Origin: Chthonomonas sp. UBA2362
GTDB taxonomy: Bacteria; Armatimonadota; Fimbriimonadia; Fimbriimonadales; Fimbriimonadaceae
Direction: 5' to 3'
DNA length: 64,000 bases
Assembly: GCA_002344135.1 (NCBI GenBank)
Contig: DDTO01000011.1
Span: 62,001-126,000, forward strand
Part shown: positions 44,349 to 54,600 of the stretch, piece after piece
Numbering within the stretch: the stretch's first letter is position 1
Layout of the letters: each line of letters opens with the position of its first letter
The notes under the pieces: model-generated
Seen by the model: only the letters and a program-made list of their open reading frames with translations
Told to the model about the DNA's origin: nothing
Database searches by the model: none
Position numbers and translations under genes: made by a program

Positions 44349-47300
44349 CTAGCTGCAGCCGCTCGTGGAACCGCAGGACTCGCACTTGAGGCAGACTCCG
44401 TTGCGAACGAGGGTGAACGCGCCGCACTCTCCGCACGGATCGCCTTCGTAGCCCTTCAGCCGCGCCTCGCGAATCTTGTCCGCCAAGTGCCCCGCGGATA
44501 CCGTTACCGGTTCCAACGCCGGCGATCGGACGGGCTCGACCACCGCGCGATGGCCGTTGGCGTTGAATCCGTGACTGTCGTGAGGTTCTGTTGCCACACC
44601 GGGGATCGGACCCTCGATCTCGGCCCCATCCTCTTCGTAATCGAAATCCAAAGCGGGCTGAGTCGGATCACCGACGGTATCCGAGCGCAGATCCTCGGGC
44701 TTGACCTGCACCAGGTCGGTTCGCCCGAGGTACGAGAGCGCTAGCTCGCGGAAGATGTAGTCGATGACGCTGGTAGACATCTTGATGTTGTCGTGCCCCT
44801 GAACGACACCGTTCGGTTCGAACCGTGTAAAGACGAAAGCCTCGACGAACTCTTCCAGCGGCACGCCGTACTGCAAGCCCAGGGAAATAGCGATGGCGAA
44901 GCAGTTCATCAAGCTTCGGAAAGCGGCGCCCTCACGGTGCATGTCGATGAAGATTTCGCCCAGGCTTCCGTCTTCGTACTCTCCCGTACGCAGATACACT
45001 TTATGGCCGCCGACCCTCGCCTTTTGCGTATATCCTCGTCGTCTGCCCGGCATCGCGCGTCGCTTGGCAAGATAACGATAGACCAGCCGCTGAGCCGCTT
45101 GCCGTATCGGATCGCTGAGATCGCCCGTGTCGAGGGTTGCCTCGATAATCGCTGCCGCTGTATCGTCCGTGCTGGCGTTAAGGGGCTGGCTTAGCTTGCT
45201 GCCATCGCGGTAAAGAGCATTCGCCTTCAACCCGAGCTTCCACGATAGCATGTAGCATCGGTCCATCTCTTCCACCCTGGCGTCCCCTGGCAGGTTGATT
45301 GTCTTGCTGATCGCGCCGCTCAGGAAAGGCTGTGCCGCAGCCATCATCCTAATATGGCCCTCCGGCTTGATGTACCGCTCACCAATCCGGCCACATTTGT
45401 TCGCACAGTCGAATACCGGGTAGTGCTCTTCGCGCAAGTGTGGCGCGCCCTCGATCGTCATCGTCCCGCACACATAATCGTTCGCGAGTGAGATATCCTC
45501 CTTGTTGAAGCCGATTTCTTCGAGCAAGTTGAAGCTCATGTCGTCCAGTTGTTCGTCGGTGAAACCTAAGTAGTCCCGGCAGAAGTCGTCACCCAACGTA
45601 AACCGATTAAAAACGAACTGGATATCGAATGCGTTTTCAAGCGCGCGTTCGATCCTCTGAAGCGCATCCGGCGTAAAGCCTCTGGCTGTAAGGGCTTCAT
45701 GATTAATCCCCGGTGCGTCGGCCAGCGTCTTATGGCCAACGCAATACGCTACGATATCGTCGATCTCCTCGGCGCGGTATCCCAGTTGAGATAGCGCGAT
45801 CGGGATCGACTGGTTGATGATTTTGAAGTATCCACCTCCCGCAAGCTTCTTAAACTTTACGAGCGCGAAATCGGGCTCGATTCCCGTCGTATCGCAGTCC
45901 ATGATGAGGCCGATAGTGCCGGTCGGCGCGAGCACGGTCACCTGTGCGTTACGGTATCCATGGATCTCCCCTAGTGACAGGGCCTTCTCCCAGGCTGTTC
46001 GAGCGGCCTTCAGCAGGTCGACGGGGCATTCATCGGGGTCTATTCCCACGGGAAGCGTATGGAGCCTTTCGTATTGATCGGCACTCGTATTGTGAGCCGC
46101 CCGCTTATGGTTCCGGATCACGCGCAGCATGTGCTCCCGGTTGCGCTCATAGCCGTCGAACGGACCGAGTTCCTTTGCCATTTCGGCGCTTTCGGCATAA
46201 GACTCGCCTCCGAGAATGCTCGTCAGCGCCCCTGCGATCGCAAAGCCCTGGGGACTATCATAAGGGATCGCCATTTGCATCAGGAGCGCGCCGAGATTGG
46301 CGTAGCCTAAGCCGAGCGTTCGAAACTCGTAGCTGAGCCGAGCAATTTCCTTGCTGGGAAACTGCGCCATAAGAACGCTGATCTCGAGGACGATCGTCCA
46401 AAGGCGAATGGCATGCCTGTACGCTTCGATATCGAATTGGCTGGTGCGAGGATCGTAGAACTTGATAAGATTGATGCTGGCGAGATTGCAGGCCGTATCG
46501 TCGAGAAACATGTATTCGCTGCAGGGGTTGCTCGCATTGATCCGTCCATCCTCGGGGCAGGTATGCCAGTCGTTGATAGTCGTGTCGTACTGTGTACCGG
46601 GATCGGCGCAGGACCATGCCGAGAAACAAATGCGGTCCCACAGGTCCCTCGCGCTCAGCCGCTTTGTGACGGCGCCATCCGTTCTGGCCTTGAGTTCCCA
46701 GTCGTCGTCATGCTCGACGGCTTCGAGGAATTCGTCCGAGAGCCGAACCGAGTTATTAGAGTTCTGGCCGGAGACCGTCATATAGGCCTCGCTCTCGTAG
46801 CCGGTATCAAAAGTGGGGAACTCGATCGAAGTGACCCCTTGCTGTGCGAGCTGAACGACCCGCTGGATATAGTTCGGCGACACCAGGGCCTGCTTTGCCT
46901 CTGCAATGGCTCTTCTGAGAGCAGGGTTCGTTCGAGGATCGAAGCGCTCGTCTCCGTCGACACCGCCCTGATAGCATGCGCGAATAATGGCGTTGAGATA
47001 TCGGCTGTTGATCTGGGATCCGGTGACGAGTGAGGCAACCTTCTGTTCCTCGAGGACCTTCCAACTGACGAACTGTTCGATATCCGGATGATCGACGTCG
47101 AGGCACACCATCTTCGCCGCTCGCCGAGTGGTGCCGCCCGACTTGATCGACCCGGCGCTGCGGTCTCCGACACGGAGGAAACTCATCAGACCGCTCGATT
47201 TCCCGCCACCGCTGAGCTTCTCGTTGGAGGCTCGGCACTTCGAGAAGTTCGTCCCGACCCCCGAGCCGTACTTGAAGATGCGGGCCTCGCGCGTCCAAAG

Positions 47301-47858
47301 GTCCATGATTCCGCCCTCGTTGACGAGGTCGTCTTTCACGGACAAGATGAAACAGGCGTGGGGTTGAGGCCGCTCGTACGCGTTTTCGCTGAGGCGTAGT
47401 TCCTTAGTCTTCGGGTCGACGAAATAGTGGCCTTGTGGTGTGCCGGTTATCCCATAAGCGAAGTGCAGGCCGGTATTAAACCACTGCGGGCTATTGGGGG
47501 CAGCGATCTGCTGCGCCAGCATGTAGCAGAGCTCATCGTAAAACGCTTGGGCATCCTCTTCGCTGTCGAAGTAGCCATACTTCTCCCCCCAGTGCCGCCA
47601 ACAGCCGGCCAAACGGTGGAACACCTGTCGCGAATCGTTCTCGCTGCCCTGGCCATCATCGCCCAATCCCGCCTTTCGGAAGTACTTTTGCGCGAGGATG
47701 TCGGTCGCCACCTGTGACCAGTGGGCGGGCGTCATCACGTTGTCCATCGAGAAGACGACCGACCCGTCGGGATTGCGAATTTCGCTGCGGCGCGGCTCGA
47801 ATGGGATGCCGTAGTAGGGGTCTTGGCCAGACTTCGTATAAAAGCGATCGATTTTCAT
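44349..47858 (-). CDS. nrdJ: Adenosylcobalamin-dependent (class II) ribonucleotide reductase
   Basis: Reduces ribonucleotides to deoxyribonucleotides using a B12 radical, so it works with or without oxygen. ATG 47858 yields 1169 residues. The active-site cysteine region NPCSEYMFLDDTACNLASIN (near residue 446), APTGTIGLIMDCDTTGIEPD and FNTGLHFAYGI are characteristic. A Cys-rich tail (CGECG, CLKCESCG) ends the protein, as in large NrdJ enzymes that regenerate the active site or bind zinc. nrdR lies 55 bp upstream on the same strand, forming an operon. Dockerin-tailed gene 42917 converges with a 1-bp gap. Confidence 0.96.
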   Translation of the reverse strand: MKIDRFYTKSGQDPYYGIPFEPRRSEIRNPDGSVVFSMDNVMTPAHWSQVATDILAQKYFRKAGLGDDGQGSENDSRQVFHRLAGCWRHWGEKYGYFDSEEDAQAFYDELCYMLAQQIAAPNSPQWFNTGLHFAYGITGTPQGHYFVDPKTKELRLSENAYERPQPHACFILSVKDDLVNEGGIMDLWTREARIFKYGSGVGTNFSKCRASNEKLSGGGKSSGLMSFLRVGDRSAGSIKSGGTTRRAAKMVCLDVDHPDIEQFVSWKVLEEQKVASLVTGSQINSRYLNAIIRACYQGGVDGDERFDPRTNPALRRAIAEAKQALVSPNYIQRVVQLAQQGVTSIEFPTFDTGYESEAYMTVSGQNSNNSVRLSDEFLEAVEHDDDWELKARTDGAVTKRLSARDLWDRICFSAWSCADPGTQYDTTINDWHTCPEDGRINASNPCSEYMFLDDTACNLASINLIKFYDPRTSQFDIEAYRHAIRLWTIVLEISVLMAQFPSKEIARLSYEFRTLGLGYANLGALLMQMAIPYDSPQGFAIAGALTSILGGESYAESAEMAKELGPFDGYERNREHMLRVIRNHKRAAHNTSADQYERLHTLPVGIDPDECPVDLLKAARTAWEKALSLGEIHGYRNAQVTVLAPTGTIGLIMDCDTTGIEPDFALVKFKKLAGGGYFKIINQSIPIALSQLGYRAEEIDDIVAYCVGHKTLADAPGINHEALTARGFTPDALQRIERALENAFDIQFVFNRFTLGDDFCRDYLGFTDEQLDDMSFNLLEEIGFNKEDISLANDYVCGTMTIEGAPHLREEHYPVFDCANKCGRIGERYIKPEGHIRMMAAAQPFLSGAISKTINLPGDARVEEMDRCYMLSWKLGLKANALYRDGSKLSQPLNASTDDTAAAIIEATLDTGDLSDPIRQAAQRLVYRYLAKRRAMPGRRRGYTQKARVGGHKVYLRTGEYEDGSLGEIFIDMHREGAAFRSLMNCFAIAISLGLQYGVPLEEFVEAFVFTRFEPNGVVQGHDNIKMSTSVIDYIFRELALSYLGRTDLVQVKPEDLRSDTVGDPTQPALDFDYEEDGAEIEGPIPGVATEPHDSHGFNANGHRAVVEPVRSPALEPVTVSAGHLADKIREARLKGYEGDPCGECGAFTLVRNGVCLKCESCGSTSGCS

Positions 47859-47913
47859 TTCTGTCGTTCCATCCTTGGCTCCTCTCCCGGAGCATGCCTG
47901 GGCACTCCTGCCG

Positions 47914-48402
47914 CTAGTGGGTGACGCCGGCGGGCCGCCCCGGGTCCTTCTCGAGCAACCAGACCGTTTCCACGATCTCGCGGAAGTCGGCGAGCGTCTC
48001 GAACTCTCGATACACGCTCGCGAACCGCACGTACGCGACCGTGTCGAGCCGCATGAGGTGCGCCATGATCCTCTCCCCGATCTCAGACGAAGGCACTTCC
48101 GGCTCGCACAGATCGAAGAGTTCTCGCTCCACCTGGGCCACCGCATCCTCGAGGGCCTCCACGGGTATGGGCCGCTTTCGGGTGGCTACGGTCATGCTGC
48201 GCAGGGCCTTTTGGCGAGCAAACTCCTCGCGCGAGCCATCCCGCTTGACCACGAACAGGCGCGGCTTTTCGGGCTCTTCGAACGTCGTGAATCTTCGGTC
48301 GCACCGCACGCATTCGCGACGCCGGCGGATCGAGTCGCCTTCCCTCGAAGGTCGAGAATCGAGCACTCTTTGCTCGGGGAATCCGCAGTAGGGGCACTTC
48401 AC
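47914..48402 (-). CDS. nrdR: Transcriptional repressor NrdR
   Basis: Zinc-finger/ATP-cone repressor of ribonucleotide reductase genes. GTG 48402 gives VKCPYCGFPEQRVLDSRPSR, the usual N-terminal zinc ribbon; the second CxxC is in CVRCDRRFTTFE. The ATP-cone follows (LFVVKRDGSREEFARQKALR). Length 162 fits the family. Shine-Dalgarno AAGGAA is about 8 nt upstream. Two candidate NrdR boxes lie just upstream, so it probably represses itself and nrdJ. Confidence 0.95.
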   Translation of the reverse strand: MKCPYCGFPEQRVLDSRPSREGDSIRRRRECVRCDRRFTTFEEPEKPRLFVVKRDGSREEFARQKALRSMTVATRKRPIPVEALEDAVAQVERELFDLCEPEVPSSEIGERIMAHLMRLDTVAYVRFASVYREFETLADFREIVETVWLLEKDPGRPAGVTH

Positions 48403-48418
48403 GGTAGAATTCCTTCTG

Positions 48419-48467
48419 CCACATATCTTGTGGCTCTTCGATCTTAGACGCACAAGGGCTTGTGTGT
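48419..48467. promoter_or_regulatory. Paired candidate NrdR boxes
   Basis: Box 1 at 48419-48433 reads CCACATATCTTGTGG (palindromic ends CCACA/TGTGG). Box 2 at 48448-48467 reads ACGCACAAGGGCTTGTGTGT, a near-perfect palindrome. Their centres are about 31 bp apart, three helical turns, which is the usual spacing of paired NrdR sites. They sit 17-65 nt upstream of the nrdR start. Individual bases match the consensus only loosely. Confidence 0.6.
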
Positions 48468-48580
48468 CAATGGCCTGACGCCCTTTTTTCCTCCATCTTG
48501 CTGTCCACCGGTTGTCCACAGGTTTTGTCGCCCTCTCCTCGTCCGCCACCGGCACCACCTGCGGTATCCTTGCCGCCCGG

Positions 48581-48994
48581 ATGGAAACGACTTTGGTACT
48601 CATAAAGCCCGGCGGCGTGGCTCGCAACCTCATTGGCGAGATCACAAGGCGGGTGGAAGCGCGCGACTTGACAGTCGCCGGGCTCAAGCTCATTCTCGCC
48701 GACCGCGCGACGGTCGAGGAACACTACGCCGAACACCGCGAGCGGCCCTTTTTTGCGGACGTCTGCAACTACCTCTGCAGCGGTCCTATCGTGGCAATGG
48801 CGGTGCGCGGGACCAACGCGATTCGCGCCATCCGAACGATGATGGGCGCCACCAATCCCCTCGACGCGACCCCAGGGACCATACGGGGGGACCTCGCGCT
48901 CAGCATCGAGGATAACCTCACCCATAGCAGCAGCGACGAGGAAGCCGCCGCACGCGAACTGGCCCTCTGGTTCCCGGAGGGAATGGTCTCGTAG
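48581..48994 (+). CDS. ndk: Nucleoside diphosphate kinase
   Basis: Balances NTP and dNTP pools by phosphate transfer through a histidine. ATG 48581 gives METTLVLIKPGGVARNLIGE, and 137 residues, the normal size. The phospho-histidine is His115 in DNLTHSSSDEEAA. TATCCT lies 10 nt upstream. It is divergent from nrdR-nrdJ, which is a functionally sensible nucleotide-metabolism neighbourhood, and the NrdR boxes lie in the shared gap. Confidence 0.96.
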   Translation: METTLVLIKPGGVARNLIGEITRRVEARDLTVAGLKLILADRATVEEHYAEHRERPFFADVCNYLCSGPIVAMAVRGTNAIRAIRTMMGATNPLDATPGTIRGDLALSIEDNLTHSSSDEEAAARELALWFPEGMVS

Positions 48995-49027
48995 GCCCAA
49001 CGGCCCGCGATCCGCAGACGGGCGGGT

Positions 49028-49033
49028 TATACT
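49028..49033 (+). promoter_or_regulatory. -10 hexamer of gatCA
   Basis: TATACT, 7 nt before the gatC ATG. Confidence 0.5.
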
Positions 49034-49040
49034 GAAGCCC

Positions 49041-49331
49041 ATGTCGATCTCGCTCGACGAAGTGCAGCACGTCGCGAGGCTCGCCCGCCTCGACCTCGAG
49101 CCGGAAGAGCTTCTCGCCTTCCAGGCCGAGTTGAACGCGCTTCTCGGGCATTTTCAGGACATCCAGGCCCTGGATGTTTCCGAATTCGAGCCGCGCCCGC
49201 ACGCCGTAGTGCTTCATGACGTGTTCGGCGACGACATTGCTCGACCGGGCTTGGACCGGGAGGATGCGCTCCGCAACGCGCCGCGCACCCGAGCCGGCCT
49301 GTTCCTCGTGCCCACCATCATCGAGGACTAG
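49041..49331 (+). CDS. gatC: Asp/Glu-tRNA amidotransferase subunit C
   Basis: The 96-residue belt subunit of GatCAB, which converts misacylated Glu-tRNA(Gln) or Asp-tRNA(Asn) to the amide form. SLDEVQHVARLARLDLEPEE and HDVFGDDIARPGLDREDALR are family blocks. gatA begins at the next base after the stop. gatB is not in the window. Confidence 0.94.
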   Translation: MSISLDEVQHVARLARLDLEPEELLAFQAELNALLGHFQDIQALDVSEFEPRPHAVVLHDVFGDDIARPGLDREDALRNAPRTRAGLFLVPTIIED

Positions 49332-50762
49332 GTGAGCCTCACCGAACTGACCGCAGCCGAGCTTTCCGCCAAGCTGCGGTCTCGTGACGTGTCGGCCCCA
49401 GAGATCGCTCGTGTCCACCTCGATCGGATTGCCGAGCGTGACGCCGAGATCGGCGCGTTCCTGAGCGTCGAGCCCGAACTCACGCTCGCGCAAGCGGAAA
49501 ACGCTCAGCGGATGCTCGATCGGGGCGAAGGAGGCCGCCTCACCGGCGTTCCTGTCGCCCTGAAGGACAACCTCTCGACGGTCGGCACCCCGACCACCTG
49601 CGCCTCCCTCATCCTCGAGGGCTACCGTCCACCATTCGACGCCACCGCCGTGGCGCTGCTTCGAGCTGCAGGGGCGGTCTTCGTCGGCAAGACGAATCTC
49701 GACGAATTCGCGATGGGAACATCGACCGAGAATTCGGTGTTCGGGTCCACCCGCAATCCATGGGACCTCACTCGCTCGCCGGGTGGCAGTTCGGGCGGCT
49801 CGGCGGCTGCGGTCTGCGATCACATGGCGCCGCTCGCCTTGGGTTCGGACACCGGCGGATCGATCCGGCAGCCCGCCGCACTTTGCGGGATCGTCGGGTT
49901 CAAGCCGACCTACGGTCGGGTTTCGCGATACGGCCTTGTGGCATTCGCCAGCAGCCTCGACCAGATCGGGCCTCTTGGCAGGAACGTCGAGGACGCGGCC
50001 CTCTTGGCCCACGCGATTTCTGGCCACGACCCGACCGATAGCACCTCGCTCCCCGATTCGCAGATCGACCTGTCCGGCCTCAAGGGGGGTGCCTTGCGCG
50101 GACTTCGCTTGGCCGCACCCAGGGAACTCTTCGGCGAGGCGTGTCACCCGGGCGTGCGCGAATGTGTGTTGTCCGCGGTCGATCGGCTGCGAGCCGAAGG
50201 AGCAGAGGTTGCCGAAATCTCCTTGCCGAGCATCGACTACGGAGTGACCACCTACTACATCATCGCCCCCGCGGAGGCCAGCAGCAACCTCGCCCGTTTC
50301 GATGGCCTTCGCTATGGGCCGCGACTGGAGGGCGAAGGGCACGTCGGAACCGTCGCCGCCACCCGCGGACGCCTCTTCGGCCACGAAGTCAAGGCGAGAA
50401 TCATGATCGGTACCTATGCTCTCTCCGCGGGGTACTACGATGCCTACTACGTCCGCGCCCAGCAAGTCCGAGCTCGGATGACCGCGGAGTTCGAGCACGC
50501 GTTCGGCGAGTTCGACGTGATCGTCTCACCCACCAGTCCTGTCGTCGCGTTCCCACTCGGCGAGTTGAGCCACGACCCCTTGGCCCTCAAGATGCTGGAT
50601 CTCTGCACGATCCCCGCCAACATGGGCGGCTTTCCCGCCATCTCGCTGCCGTGCGGGCTCTCGGAGGGGCTTCCCGTAGGGCTGCAGATCGTCGGCCCGA
50701 TCCGCGGCGACGAGCGGGTTCTCCAGATCGCTTACGCCGTCGAGCGCGCTTTGGCCGGGTAG
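49332..50762 (+). CDS. gatA: Asp/Glu-tRNA amidotransferase subunit A
   Basis: The glutaminase subunit of GatCAB, 476 residues. The Ser-cis-Ser-Lys triad is Lys78 (ALKDN), Ser153 (SPGGSSGGS) and Ser177 (GSDTGGSIRQ), matching the family numbering. GTG 49332 follows the gatC stop directly, so translation is coupled. ftsY follows 27 bp after the stop. Confidence 0.97.
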   Translation: MSLTELTAAELSAKLRSRDVSAPEIARVHLDRIAERDAEIGAFLSVEPELTLAQAENAQRMLDRGEGGRLTGVPVALKDNLSTVGTPTTCASLILEGYRPPFDATAVALLRAAGAVFVGKTNLDEFAMGTSTENSVFGSTRNPWDLTRSPGGSSGGSAAAVCDHMAPLALGSDTGGSIRQPAALCGIVGFKPTYGRVSRYGLVAFASSLDQIGPLGRNVEDAALLAHAISGHDPTDSTSLPDSQIDLSGLKGGALRGLRLAAPRELFGEACHPGVRECVLSAVDRLRAEGAEVAEISLPSIDYGVTTYYIIAPAEASSNLARFDGLRYGPRLEGEGHVGTVAATRGRLFGHEVKARIMIGTYALSAGYYDAYYVRAQQVRARMTAEFEHAFGEFDVIVSPTSPVVAFPLGELSHDPLALKMLDLCTIPANMGGFPAISLPCGLSEGLPVGLQIVGPIRGDERVLQIAYAVERALAG

Positions 50763-50789
50763 CGCCCGCCAGCGCCATACTAGTCGCCG

Positions 50790-51662
50790 ATGTTCAAGCG
50801 GCTGATGCAGAAGATCGACCGGCTCTTCGGGCGAGGGGTCATCGACGACGCCCTCTACGAAGAACTCGAAGAAGAGCTGCTCGCCGCCGACACGAGCATC
50901 CAGCACACCGGCGAGATTCTCGAGGAACTTCGCCGCGCGGTGCGGAGCGAGAAGATCACCGATCCGTCCGCCATGAAGGAGCGCCTCAAACACGCGATCG
51001 CCGCGCGCTTCACCCAACAGGAAGCCGTCGGTCTTCGCGTGGGGCCCGCGTCTCCGACGGTGTATCTCTTCGTGGGAGTCAACGGCGTTGGCAAGACGAC
51101 CACCATCGCCAAACTCGCCCAACGCCTGGGCCGATCCGGAAAGAAAGTGCTGCTTGCCGCCGGCGACACCTTCCGCGCGGCCGCCATCGAGCAGCTCGAG
51201 ATCTGGGCCGGGAGGACGAACGCCGACTTCGTTAGAGCCCAGCCGGGAGCGGATTCCGCCGCCGTGATCTTCGACGCGATCCAAGCCGCCCGGGCCCGCG
51301 GCGCCGATTACGTCCTAGCCGACACGGCGGGGAGGCAGCACAGCAAAGAGAACCTGATGGCCGAACTCCAAAAGGTCGCCCGGGTCGTCGAGAAAGGGCT
51401 CGGTCGCCCCGCCGACGAGGTGCTGCTCGTCCTCGATGCGAACACCGGCCAAAACGCCATTCGCCAAGCCGAGGAGTTCATCAAGGCCGCAGGCGTGACC
51501 GGGCTAGTGCTGACGAAACTCGACGGAACGGCCCGCGGCGGCGCCCTCATCGGCGTCTACGAGCGCTTCAGGGTCCCGGTCAAGCTGATCGGGGTCGGCG
51601 AGAGGGCGGACGACCTCCGCGACTTCGACCCCGCCGACTTCGCGGCGAACCTGTTCGGCTAG
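50790..51662 (+). CDS. ftsY: Signal recognition particle receptor FtsY
   Basis: Membrane-associated GTPase that receives SRP-ribosome complexes. The 290 residues contain only a short N domain plus the G domain, without the acidic A domain of E. coli. G1 is GVNGVGKTT (96-104), then DTAGRQHSKENLM and TKLDGTARGG. CATACT lies 8 nt before ATG 50790, so it may have its own promoter. Confidence 0.96.
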   Translation: MFKRLMQKIDRLFGRGVIDDALYEELEEELLAADTSIQHTGEILEELRRAVRSEKITDPSAMKERLKHAIAARFTQQEAVGLRVGPASPTVYLFVGVNGVGKTTTIAKLAQRLGRSGKKVLLAAGDTFRAAAIEQLEIWAGRTNADFVRAQPGADSAAVIFDAIQAARARGADYVLADTAGRQHSKENLMAELQKVARVVEKGLGRPADEVLLVLDANTGQNAIRQAEEFIKAAGVTGLVLTKLDGTARGGALIGVYERFRVPVKLIGVGERADDLRDFDPADFAANLFG

Positions 51663-51667
51663 CCGGG

Positions 51668-54600
51668 CTACCGAGCCGCACTCGATCCGCTCTTCCTTTC
51701 CGGCCGGAGCGTGTAGCGCTGCGGATTGGACTTGCCGCGCCAGATGCGAACTCCTCCCGCCGCATCCGAAGTCACCAAGGCCCGAGCCACCTCCGAGAAG
51801 GCCGCGTTGCGCACCTCGACGTCCCCATGGTCGAACTCCAGGAGCGACAAGCCCGACAAGGCATCCCACACCTTGACTTTTCCATCCCATCCCCCGGTCA
51901 CGATGCGTTGGCCGCTATCGAACCAGTAGGCGAAACGCACCGTCGCCCTGTGCTCATTCAGGACCATCTGCGTTTTTTGGGTCGCGACGTCGATCACGGT
52001 AGCAACGTCGGTACCAGTAACGAGGAGGCGTTTACCTTCGGGCGAAGGATCAACGGCCCACACATCGCCAAGGAGGACGTCTTTGTTTTCCAGCAACTGG
52101 CCACGAACCCCCTTTCCGAGCCCTTCGGGCAGCACGTTCTGCCAGCTTTTTCGGACCTTGCCGGATGCTGCGTCGAGCGCCGTTACGTGATCGTCGTCTC
52201 CCGCCACGTAGAGCGTCTTGCCGTCCGGTGAGAGCCGGGCGGAGTTAAGGAACTGTGCGTATTGCCGCGGTGCGACGTGGGATTCCCAGAGAATTCGGGG
52301 AGGGGTAAGCGAGGCACAGCGAGCGTAGCCCAGATTGTCGACCCAGTAGAGCCTTTGCCCGTCGTCACTCCATTCGATCGAGCGAACTTCGATCTCAGCG
52401 TCCGAGTAGGGGTCGATAAAGCGATCGACGATACCCTTTGCAGGATCGAGCATGAGGATGCCTTCATGCTGGGTTCCGATGGCAAGGCGGTCACCACTAG
52501 GCGACCAGGCCAGCTCCCAGATCCCGTCTAGACCATCTACGGACCACTGTTCCCTTCCAGTAATACAGTCTATGCCGAAGATCGTTCCTGTTTCGTAGCC
52601 TCCCGCCGCAACGAGCGGCTGTTTTGGATGGGCCGCGAGAGCCTCGATACGCTCGCCCAGCCCGAGGTATACCGACATTCGGCTCCGGGCCGGTTCCCAA
52701 CAGGTTACGGTTCCATCGGTCAGGAATGCCATCGCTGCGCCCTCTTCGCCGATCGGCATGAGCGTCTGGATGCGCTTTCCACTGCTTCGGAACTCACCGA
52801 CGGCGAGACCTTGGTCGACAAACCATGTTCTTCCGCTGCCGTCGTCCGATCCGGTAACGAGAAATCGTCCATCGCGCGAGAATACGATTCGATTGACCGT
52901 GGCATCGTGTCCGGTGAGCAGACGTTCTTCGTTCTGGACAAAGTCCCAGAGGATGACGTTCTTCCCGTGGGCGATTGCCAATAAACTTCCCGTGGGCGAG
53001 AACTGAAGACCGTCGACCCAACTCCGTTGTGGGACCGTCTTCCTATGAACTATGCGCCCGTCGTGTCTGTTCGCGAGGGCCACATCGTGGGACCATCGCG
53101 AGGTCGTGAAGGCAAGCAGAGTTTCTGACTCACTGAGAGCCATGTGGCAGCCTTCTTGCAGATAGTCGGTGCCGGCTATCGGCCGCTGCGTCCTTGTTTC
53201 GATGTCGAAGACAGTAAGGCCCTTTTCGTCAAGCAAGACGATCGTCTTCCTTCCGAACCAGATGTCGATCAGTTCGCGAATGCCTGTATCCCAGGGCGCG
53301 GGATGTTGGCGCATGTCGATTAGCTGCAGAGTAACGTCCTCTTCGGGATTCGGCAGGGAGACCGAAGTGCTTCTGCCCGTTCCGATCAGCCAGGGATAAT
53401 CCACATCTTGGACGTCGAAACCGGCGGGTATGAGGTACTTGCCGAGCGCCAATCCCCCCCGCTGAACAACGACGATTTCCTTTGCAGGAGTGAGAATCCA
53501 GAGGGTGTCGTCGTCCGAGAACGAGGCTTCTTCCACTTTTACGCCTTCGAGCCGAAACGCCGGATCGACTCGCTGTCCGATCGGGTCCCAAACGAGCGCA
53601 CTGGCGTCATCGAAAGTCACTAGCATGGCGCGGTCGTTCGGGCTTGAGAGGAAGGAGGCGATGTCGCCATCGACGATGTCGTAGGATTGGAGATTGAAGA
53701 GAGTTCTAACGAATTCGCCTTCCCACATCGTATTGCCGGCTCGTTTGGCACGCTCGACCGCGGCAGACATCCGAACGGGGCTGCCGGTGAGGAACGCCGA
53801 AGCAAGCGAGGCTTGGGCGGCCTCTCGTGTGGCGCGCTTCGCCTGTTCCGCGCTCGCTTTCGCGTCGCGTTCTCGCCTTTGAGCGACGATGTTGAGGCGT
53901 TCGGACTCCTTGCGAGCGGCGATTGCAGCATCCCGCTCCCGATCGGCGCGCTTCTTCTCGTTCTCGGCATTTCGGAGGGCGTTCTCTTTGTCCTTCAACG
54001 CTCCGTCCTTTTCGCTGACGAGTTTCTCTAGATCGGCCTTCTGATTCGATGTTTCGCCTTGGAGTACTTCGACGCGTTCCCGCTGCTGTTTCTCCTTCGC
54101 GGCGAGATTCGCCATGGTCTTCGCAGTCAAATCGGCTCGATCCTTTTGCTTTCTCGCTTCGGCCGCTTGGATGAATCCGAACACCGCCAGGGCGCCAATC
54201 GCCGCGGCAACTGTACCGGCAATCGCTCCGACCCGGATCGCAGCACGCCTTGCCGCGCGTTTTTGGCGGAGCAATTCGGCCTCCGGCAGATTCGACTCGA
54301 TCCATGCCACATCGAAGCCGCGCTGGTAGATGCGATTTCGCACTTGCAGAAAGCCCCGCTCGACCCGCGTGAGTCCGCTAAGTTTGAGAACGGTCATCAC
54401 TGGATCGCCCTCGTCGTCTTTGAGGCGACCACTTCGAACTGAGCGGTACTCGTCGAGAATCCGCGAACGGGCTTCATCCGCCGCGATTCCTTCGATAGGC
54501 GACTCGAGTACGCGCCGAGCGACATCGTTCAGGTTCGGTTCCTCTGCGCGGGCCTTAAGGGAGAAAAACATCTGGTCCACAAGCCGGTCGATGTCGCCTG

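Noticed and set aside
44349..48402. Cobalamin riboswitch for the B12-dependent reductase
   Set aside because: No B12-box-like conserved stretch was seen upstream of nrdJ or nrdR; control by NrdR fits better.
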